Source of the DNA: JBELHR01 sp049607205
GTDB taxonomy: Bacteria > Bacteroidota > Bacteroidia > Flavobacteriales > Flavobacteriaceae
Reading direction: 5' to 3'
Length of the DNA stretch: 64,000 nucleotides
Assembly: GCA_049607205.1 (NCBI GenBank)
Contig: JBMYWH010000001.1
Coordinates: forward strand, 109,122-173,121
Under the pieces are notes generated by a model that worked only from the letters and a program-made list of their open reading frames with translations, made no database searches and was not told the origin of the DNA. The translations under genes were made by a program, and so were the position numbers. Positions 59,364 to 64,000 of this stretch are shown here, in pieces. Within the stretch, counting starts at the first letter, position 1; the number at the start of each line of letters is the position of its first letter.

Positions 59364-60620
59364 ATGAAAAAGAGAATTATACTTATTATTTGCCTGTGGA
59401 TGATTGCTAATTTGGGAGCTCAAAACTCCCAAAATCCACAACGTGAATTTGCACAGCTTAAACAATCCGGGCAGTTATTAGAACAGGTTCGCTTTCTGAC
59501 CGAACATCAAGACTTTGAAACCGAGCAGGAGGAATTAGCCTATGTTTATTTGAGTCTTGGTAATTATAAGTTGGCTCAAGAAAATTTATTAAAATACATT
59601 GCGAAGGACTCCGCAAATATTAAGGCTCATTTAAGTCTAGCCACTTGTTATAAGATGCGATCTTATACTAAAAAGGCCTATTTCACCTATGTGGATGTGC
59701 ATCAGTTGGATTCTACTAATGTTGAAGCTTTGGTTAATTTAGGACGTCTTTCCACCAAACTTAAGGCTAAAGGATCTGTGGGATACTATAAACAACTTAT
59801 TGCTCTTAATCCAGATAATCCTAAATGGTATGAAGCTCTTGGAGATAAATATAATTTGAGCCATAACTTGAATGAAGCTCACAGTTATTATTTAAAAGCA
59901 TACCGATTAGATGAGGAAAGCTTGACTTATATTTTTAGAATGGCTCAGAGCCATAAGAAACTCAGAGAAGCTGATTCTTCAAGGTATTATATAAATAAAG
60001 GTCTTGGTGTGGATCCTGGTAATAGCGCGTTTACAAAGCTTCTTATGTCAAATATGTATAAAAACAAGGAATACGATAGTCTTTTAATTCTTGCTGAGAA
60101 AAGAATAGAGGCAGACCGAAGAGATTTTACTGCCTATCAGTATGCTGGTCTTGCGGCTATGAAACTTGAGCAATGGGATATTTCAGAAAAATACTTGAGA
60201 GTGGCTTGGATCATAGATAGGGAAGCAATAGCGGCCTATTATATGGGTTTAATGTATGAGGCAAAGAAAGATTATAAAATGGCTTTGTCTTATTTTCAGA
60301 TAAGTATAGATGAGGTTAATAGAGATAATGATGATGAATACTATCATATGGCTGAGATCTATTATAAAATGGATCAAGGACACAAAGCCTATGAATACTA
60401 TAAAAAGGCGTATCAGGCAAATGGTGGTAGTTCTAAGGCCTTGTATAACTTGATTATACTTTCTGATAAGATAGAAACGGATAAGCAAATTGTTTATAAT
60501 TATTTAGAGCGGTATAATGGTCGATTTGAGTCTAGAGACGAAAAGAAGACGGCCTATGTTCAAGCCAGAATGAAGGAGATCGAAAAAGAGTACTTTATGA
60601 GAGGGGAATCACTGAATTAA
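59364..60620 (+). CDS. Secreted tetratricopeptide-repeat protein
   Basis: This 418-residue protein has a signal peptide (cleavage near NLGAQ) and about eight TPR units over residues 50-400 (LAYVYLSLGNYKLAQENLLKYI; KWYEALGDKYNLSHNLNEAHSYYLKAYRL; IAAYYMGLMYEAKKDYKMALSYFQIS; YYHMAEIYYKMDQGHKAYEYYKKAYQ). It should be a periplasmic scaffold for protein contacts. It starts 6 bases after the M56-TonB gene, so it belongs to the same signalling operon. Confidence 0.85.
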   Translation: MKKRIILIICLWMIANLGAQNSQNPQREFAQLKQSGQLLEQVRFLTEHQDFETEQEELAYVYLSLGNYKLAQENLLKYIAKDSANIKAHLSLATCYKMRSYTKKAYFTYVDVHQLDSTNVEALVNLGRLSTKLKAKGSVGYYKQLIALNPDNPKWYEALGDKYNLSHNLNEAHSYYLKAYRLDEESLTYIFRMAQSHKKLREADSSRYYINKGLGVDPGNSAFTKLLMSNMYKNKEYDSLLILAEKRIEADRRDFTAYQYAGLAAMKLEQWDISEKYLRVAWIIDREAIAAYYMGLMYEAKKDYKMALSYFQISIDEVNRDNDDEYYHMAEIYYKMDQGHKAYEYYKKAYQANGGSSKALYNLIILSDKIETDKQIVYNYLERYNGRFESRDEKKTAYVQARMKEIEKEYFMRGESLN

Positions 60621-60660
60621 CAAAATTTTATTTCGTAAATTGAGGCAAGAAATAAATTTG

Positions 60661-61137
60661 ATGTTCTCAAGAGTACTTTTATTTAGTATTGCAGTTTGTC
60701 TAGGAAGTTGTCAAGCCGATTCCCGAGGTTTATCGGAGTCTTTGCTACCTCCAATGGATACTATTATTGACTATCATAAACTAGATGAGCTTCCTTTGTT
60801 TGTAAGTTGTGGGGAGTTGACCACAAAATTTGACAGAGAGCTTTGCACAAGAGATAGTCTTTATGTTAAAATAGCAGTTCCCCTGTTGAGTGAGACATTT
60901 TATAGTTCTCAAAGTATGAATTCTTCTATTCAAGTGAGACTTCTAGTATCTAAGAAGGGAGAAATGAGCTTGCATGAGGTCCAGCCTCAAAATGCCTTAG
61001 ATTCACTGCCTAATTTCAAAAAAAGTTTGGAAAAAGTTTTAAAGGGGATTGAACCTTTGAAACCGGCCATAAAAAATGGGCAAGCTGTAAAGGTTATTTA
61101 CAATTTGCCCATAGATTTTATAATGGAATCAAGCTAA
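60661..61137 (+). CDS. Lipoprotein with a diverged TonB C-terminal-like domain
   Basis: This 158-residue lipoprotein (CLGSC, Cys 17) has a region at about 45-155 that parallels the C-terminal domain of the M56 protein two genes upstream. A Cys pair (50 and 62, against 317 and 328), a central strand (IQVRLLVSKKGEMSLHEV against IFVMFTIDANGQVTNVKA) and a final strand (KNGQAVKVIYNLPI against HEGERVTVKYSMPI) correspond. ATG 60661 is preferred over a TTG at 60640 because it gives a standard lipoprotein signal. It lies 40 bases after the TPR gene and its stop overlaps the end of obg by 4 bases. Confidence 0.72.
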   Translation: MFSRVLLFSIAVCLGSCQADSRGLSESLLPPMDTIIDYHKLDELPLFVSCGELTTKFDRELCTRDSLYVKIAVPLLSETFYSSQSMNSSIQVRLLVSKKGEMSLHEVQPQNALDSLPNFKKSLEKVLKGIEPLKPAIKNGQAVKVIYNLPIDFIMESS

Positions 61138-62129
61138 TCTTCAGTAAGCATTTTCCAAAGTTTATCTTTTAATTCATCGAGATTTTGATGTGCAACAGAA
61201 GAGAAAAAGATATAAGGAACATCCTTCGGGATATCTTCTTTAAATTCTTCCATTAACTCCTCATCCAACATATCAGATTTAGAAATCCCTAAGAGTCTTT
61301 TTTTATCTAACAATTCAGGATTGTGCATTTTCAATTCATTCAACAAGACTTCATAGGCCTTTTTGACATCATCAGTATCTGCAGGAATCAAGAACAGTAA
61401 GGTTGAATTACGCTCAATATGTCTTAAGAATCTATGTCCTAAACCTTTTCCTTCATGAGCTCCTTCTATAATTCCAGGAATATCAGCCATAACAAAGGAC
61501 TGCTGATTTCTATAGGCTACAATCCCTAAGTTAGGTTTAAGGGTTGTAAACTCGTAATCTGCAATCTTAGGTTTGGCAGCAGTGATCACTGAAAGTAAGG
61601 TAGATTTTCCTGCATTAGGGAATCCTACTAATCCAACATCAGCTAAAATTTTTAATTCAATTTGAAACCACCCATCTTGCCCTGGAATCCCAGGTTGAGC
61701 ATAACGAGGTGTTTGGTTGGTTGAGGATTTAAAGTGCCAGTTTCCTAGCCCACCTTTACCACCAGGAAGTAGGATTTTCTCCTCTCCATCTTCCATGATT
61801 TCAAAAAGAATTTCATTCGTTTCAGTATCTCGGACTATCGTTCCTAATGGTACTTCTACTATAGCGTCCTCTCCATCTTTACCTGTAGACCTACTGCTAG
61901 ATCCATCTCCACCATGTTCTGCTCTAGAGTGCTTCAAAAACCTCAAGTGGTGCAATGTCCACAAGGCCTTGTTTCCTTTAATGATGACGTGACCTCCTCG
62001 ACCTCCGTCTCCACCATCTGGACCACCTTTAGTTATGTATTTCTCACGATGTAAGTGAGCGGATCCACGTCCTCCTTTACCAGAGGCCGCATATATTTTG
62101 ATATAATCGATGAAATTCCCGTCCGTCAT
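61134..62129 (-). CDS. obg: GTPase Obg/CgtA
   Basis: This 331-residue GTPase has the glycine-rich Obg domain (AASGKGGRGSAHLHREKYITKGGPDGGDGGRGGHVII) followed by a G domain with GFPNAGKSTLL (G1), the G2 Thr region, DIPGIIEG (G3) and GISKSDML (G4, NKxD replaced by SKSD). It takes part in 50S ribosome assembly and stress control. It lacks the variable C-terminal OCT domain found in some homologues. It follows the HPRT-adenylate kinase gene by 21 bases. Confidence 0.95.
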   Translation of the reverse strand: MTDGNFIDYIKIYAASGKGGRGSAHLHREKYITKGGPDGGDGGRGGHVIIKGNKALWTLHHLRFLKHSRAEHGGDGSSSRSTGKDGEDAIVEVPLGTIVRDTETNEILFEIMEDGEEKILLPGGKGGLGNWHFKSSTNQTPRYAQPGIPGQDGWFQIELKILADVGLVGFPNAGKSTLLSVITAAKPKIADYEFTTLKPNLGIVAYRNQQSFVMADIPGIIEGAHEGKGLGHRFLRHIERNSTLLFLIPADTDDVKKAYEVLLNELKMHNPELLDKKRLLGISKSDMLDEELMEEFKEDIPKDVPYIFFSSVAHQNLDELKDKLWKMLTED

Positions 62130-62150
62130 GTCTCTTTCTAAATGTTATAC

Positions 62151-63269
62151 TTATAGTTTATCTATTACAGAAGTCAACCTTGAAGTTACTTCGTCTATAG
62201 ATCCCACACCATCTACTGCGTAGAAAGAGTTTTGTTTTGCGTAATATTCTTTTACTATTTCAGTCTTAGTTCTATACTCTTGAAATCTATTGCGAATTTT
62301 TGATTCATCTTGGTCATCAGCACGTCCACTAACTTTTCCGCGCTCCAATAAGCGAGCAACTAATAAATCTTCATCTACCTCTAGGGCTAACATTCCATTG
62401 ATTCCTTCTCCTTTTTCAAGTAAAAAGGCATCTAGGGCCGCTGCTTGATCTTGAGTTCTAGGAAAACCATCGAAGATAAAACCGTTTGCTTCAGGATGTT
62501 TTTCAACCTCGGCTTGCAGCATGTTGATGGTAACTTCGTCTGGAACTAAATTCCCATGATCCATATAACTCTTCGCTAAAAGACCTAGTTCTGTTTCATT
62601 TTTGATGTTGAATCTAAATACATCTCCTGTAGAGATATGCTCAAGATTGTACTTTTCTTTTAAGACGTCAGCTTGAGTTCCTTTTCCAGCACCTGGAGGG
62701 CCGAACAACACAATGTTTTTCATTTTTGGGGCTTCTGTTAATTGATATACATCTGATAAATTTCTTCCGATTTCATTATAATCTAAACCGTATCCTACAA
62801 TAAATTTGTCCGGAATTGAAATACCAATATAGTCAATTGCTAATTCTTTTTTATATACTTCTGGTTTAAAGAATAAGGTTGCTATTCGCAATTCTTTAAT
62901 ACCAGTATTTTCAAATATTCTATAAATTTCTTGAAGGGTATTTCCAGTATCAATAATATCTTCTAAAATGATAACGGTTCTTCCTTTAAGATCTTGGTTT
63001 AATCCAATCAATTGTTTGGTTTGTCCTGTAGAAGATGTTCCTTCATACGAGGCCATTTTCACGAAGGAAAGCTCACATTGATTAGGGTATTCTCTAATAA
63101 AGTCTGCCACAAACATAAAAGAACCATTCAAAATTCCGATGAACAGTGGATTTGTATCCTGGTCTAGGTCTCTTGCAACCTCATAGGCCATGCGTTTTAC
63201 CTGTGTAGCTATCTCTTGGTCAGTGATATATCTTTTGAAGTGTTTATCTTCTAATTTTATCAAACTCAT
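62151..63269 (-). CDS. Fused hypoxanthine phosphoribosyltransferase-adenylate kinase
   Basis: This 372-residue protein joins two complete purine enzymes. Residues about 1-178 are a hypoxanthine phosphoribosyltransferase with the PRPP motif VIILEDIIDTGNT (103-111 core). Residues about 183-372 are an adenylate kinase with P-loop FGPPGAGKGT (189-198), the AMP-binding ISTGDVFRF and FIFDGFPRTQDQA, and a short LID (RGKVSGRADD) without zinc cysteines. Met 183 could serve as an internal start, giving free adenylate kinase. The fusion couples purine salvage to nucleotide energy balance. I recall it from other flavobacteria. Confidence 0.95.
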   Translation of the reverse strand: MSLIKLEDKHFKRYITDQEIATQVKRMAYEVARDLDQDTNPLFIGILNGSFMFVADFIREYPNQCELSFVKMASYEGTSSTGQTKQLIGLNQDLKGRTVIILEDIIDTGNTLQEIYRIFENTGIKELRIATLFFKPEVYKKELAIDYIGISIPDKFIVGYGLDYNEIGRNLSDVYQLTEAPKMKNIVLFGPPGAGKGTQADVLKEKYNLEHISTGDVFRFNIKNETELGLLAKSYMDHGNLVPDEVTINMLQAEVEKHPEANGFIFDGFPRTQDQAAALDAFLLEKGEGINGMLALEVDEDLLVARLLERGKVSGRADDQDESKIRNRFQEYRTKTEIVKEYYAKQNSFYAVDGVGSIDEVTSRLTSVIDKL

Positions 63270-63285
63270 TATCGAAAATTTTTCG

Positions 63286-63293
63286 CAAAGTTA
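63286..63293 (-). promoter_or_regulatory. Candidate -7 box of the HPRT-adenylate kinase gene
   Basis: On the minus strand TAACTTTG fits TAnnTTTG and would give a leader of about 12 bases. The -33 region is T-rich without a clear TTG. Confidence 0.35.
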
Positions 63294-63319
63294 CTAAATT
63301 CTAACGCTAATAAATAAAA

Positions 63320-63352
63320 AAAACCGTTTTGATAATTCAAAACGGTTTTTTA
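63320..63352 (-). terminator. Terminator of secDF
   Basis: AAAACCGTTTTGA (63320-63332), loop TAAT and TCAAAACGGTTTT (63337-63349) form a 13-bp perfect stem with A/T tracts on both sides. Confidence 0.92.
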
Positions 63353-63367
63353 CTAGTCTAGACTAGA

Positions 63368-64000
63368 TTATTTCTTGTCTTCGCCTTCTTTTTTAGAAGT
63401 ATCATACATCACTGGAGTTGCGATGAACAATGAAGAGTAAGTACCTACAATTACACCGATGATAAGTGCAAACATAAAACCTCTAATAGAATCTCCTCCG
63501 AAGAAGAAGATTGCTAATAATACTACTAAGGTAGTAAGAGAAGTGTTTATTGTTCTACCAAGGGTACTTGATAAGGCCTTGTTAATTGTATTATATGCTT
63601 TTGCTGTCGGATGATCTTTTGTAAACTCTCTAATTCTATCGAAAATTACCACCGTATCATTCAGAGAGTAACCAACTACTGTTAGTAGGGCTGCGATGAA
63701 TGATTGACCGATTTCCATATCAAAAGGCATGAATTTATAAGTCAATGAGAATACAGAAAGTACGATTAAGATATCGTGGAATACGGCTACAACTGCTCCA
63801 AGAGAGAATTGCCATTTTCTAAATCTCAATAAAATGTATAGGAACACTACTAATAAAGATCCGATAACTGACCATCCTGCAGCGGTTTTAATATCATCTG
63901 CAATAGTTGGTTCAACTTTCATATAAGAATAGATTCCAACAGTTTGACCGTCATATCCACCTTGGAACTGTTCAAAAGTAGTTCCTTGTGGTAAATCAGC
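63368..64000 (-). CDS. secDF: Protein translocase SecDF, C-terminal (SecF) part
   Basis: The gene enters from the right edge; 210 C-terminal codons are visible, and the frame is open through 64000 (ADLPQGTTFEQFQGGYDGQ before the first internal Met). It shows membrane helices of the SecF half and the motif SLNDTVVIFDRIRE, plus STLGRTINTSLTTLVVLLAIFFFGGDSIRGF, which are diagnostic. SecDF uses the proton gradient to help protein export. In Bacteroidota SecD and SecF are usually one polypeptide, which is the basis for the fused name; the SecD half lies outside the window. Confidence 0.92.
   Translation of the reverse strand, partial: ADLPQGTTFEQFQGGYDGQTVGIYSYMKVEPTIADDIKTAAGWSVIGSLLVVFLYILLRFRKWQFSLGAVVAVFHDILIVLSVFSLTYKFMPFDMEIGQSFIAALLTVVGYSLNDTVVIFDRIREFTKDHPTAKAYNTINKALSSTLGRTINTSLTTLVVLLAIFFFGGDSIRGFMFALIIGVIVGTYSSLFIATPVMYDTSKKEGEDKK

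Noticed and set aside
1..64000. CRISPR arrays, insertion sequences, prophage or integrative elements
   Set aside because: No spaced direct repeats, transposase, integrase or phage genes were seen. The tandem repeats present lie within one gene or are the tRNA/rpsT duplication.

Overview
This is a gene-dense, AT-rich stretch of chromosome from a member of the Bacteroidota, almost certainly a flavobacterium (Flavobacteriales). The evidence is the complete gldKLMN core of the type IX secretion/gliding machinery, a PorT-like protein, an exosortase F pair, a fused hypoxanthine phosphoribosyltransferase-adenylate kinase, a eukaryote-type prolyl-tRNA synthetase, M56/TonB-domain signalling proteins, and Bacteroidota-type promoters (TTG, 19-20 bases, TAnnTTTG) in place of E. 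coli-type ones. I see no insertion sequence, prophage, CRISPR array or other mobile element. The layout is that of a stable core genome.

Layout. 1-6234: 5' end of a TamL-like outer-membrane lipoprotein gene, an rRNA/tRNA methyltransferase, then a leftward operon (repeat-rich lipoprotein, OmpP1/FadL-like porin, Nfu iron-sulfur carrier, menaquinone methyltransferase, PorT). 6337-8916: prolyl-tRNA synthetase and two tandem, independently promoted units, each promoter - 5' hairpin - tRNA-Glu - rpsT - terminator. 8928-15973: leftward cell-shape cluster purH-mreB-mreC-mreD-pbp2-rodA. 16042-24523: GAF/methionine-sulfoxide-reductase-like gene, exosortase F and its partner, then a heavy-metal efflux operon (HYC_CC_PP protein, CusA-like pump, TolC, CusB-like adaptor, His/Cys-rich metal-binding lipoprotein). 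24605-34194: a large Asp-box (BNR) repeat protein, groES-groEL, and the operon miaB - sigma-54 activator - lptE - TPR-like gene - secG. 34353-42677: topA, a degenerate arginase-family protein and gldKLMN. 42726-56860: housekeeping and envelope genes (FAD oxidoreductase, DUF983, ABC-F, PLP deaminase, LysM glucosaminidase, Spy-like protein, YgiQ, MscS channel, zinc metalloprotease, lysS). 56952-57085: a promoter-to-terminator unit with no plausible gene, read here as a small RNA. 57106-61137: a DUF456 membrane protein and a BlaI / M56-TonB / TPR / lipoprotein signalling operon with a striking tandem operator. 61134-64000: obg, the HPRT-adenylate kinase fusion and the C-terminal part of secDF.

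The most interesting points are the orphan small RNA at about 56987-57085; the double AACTAA-N4-TTAGTT operator over the blaI promoter; two rpsT genes that differ at 25 bases yet encode identical proteins; a sigma-54-like groES promoter whose upstream dyad (GACA-N3-TGTC) recurs before the operon encoding a sigma-54 activator; three genes whose ATG lies exactly 4 bases after a TAnnTTTG box (candidate leaderless mRNAs); and an arginase-family protein beside the gld operon that has lost metal ligands. Everything rests on reading the sequence and on knowledge of the families. No searches were run.
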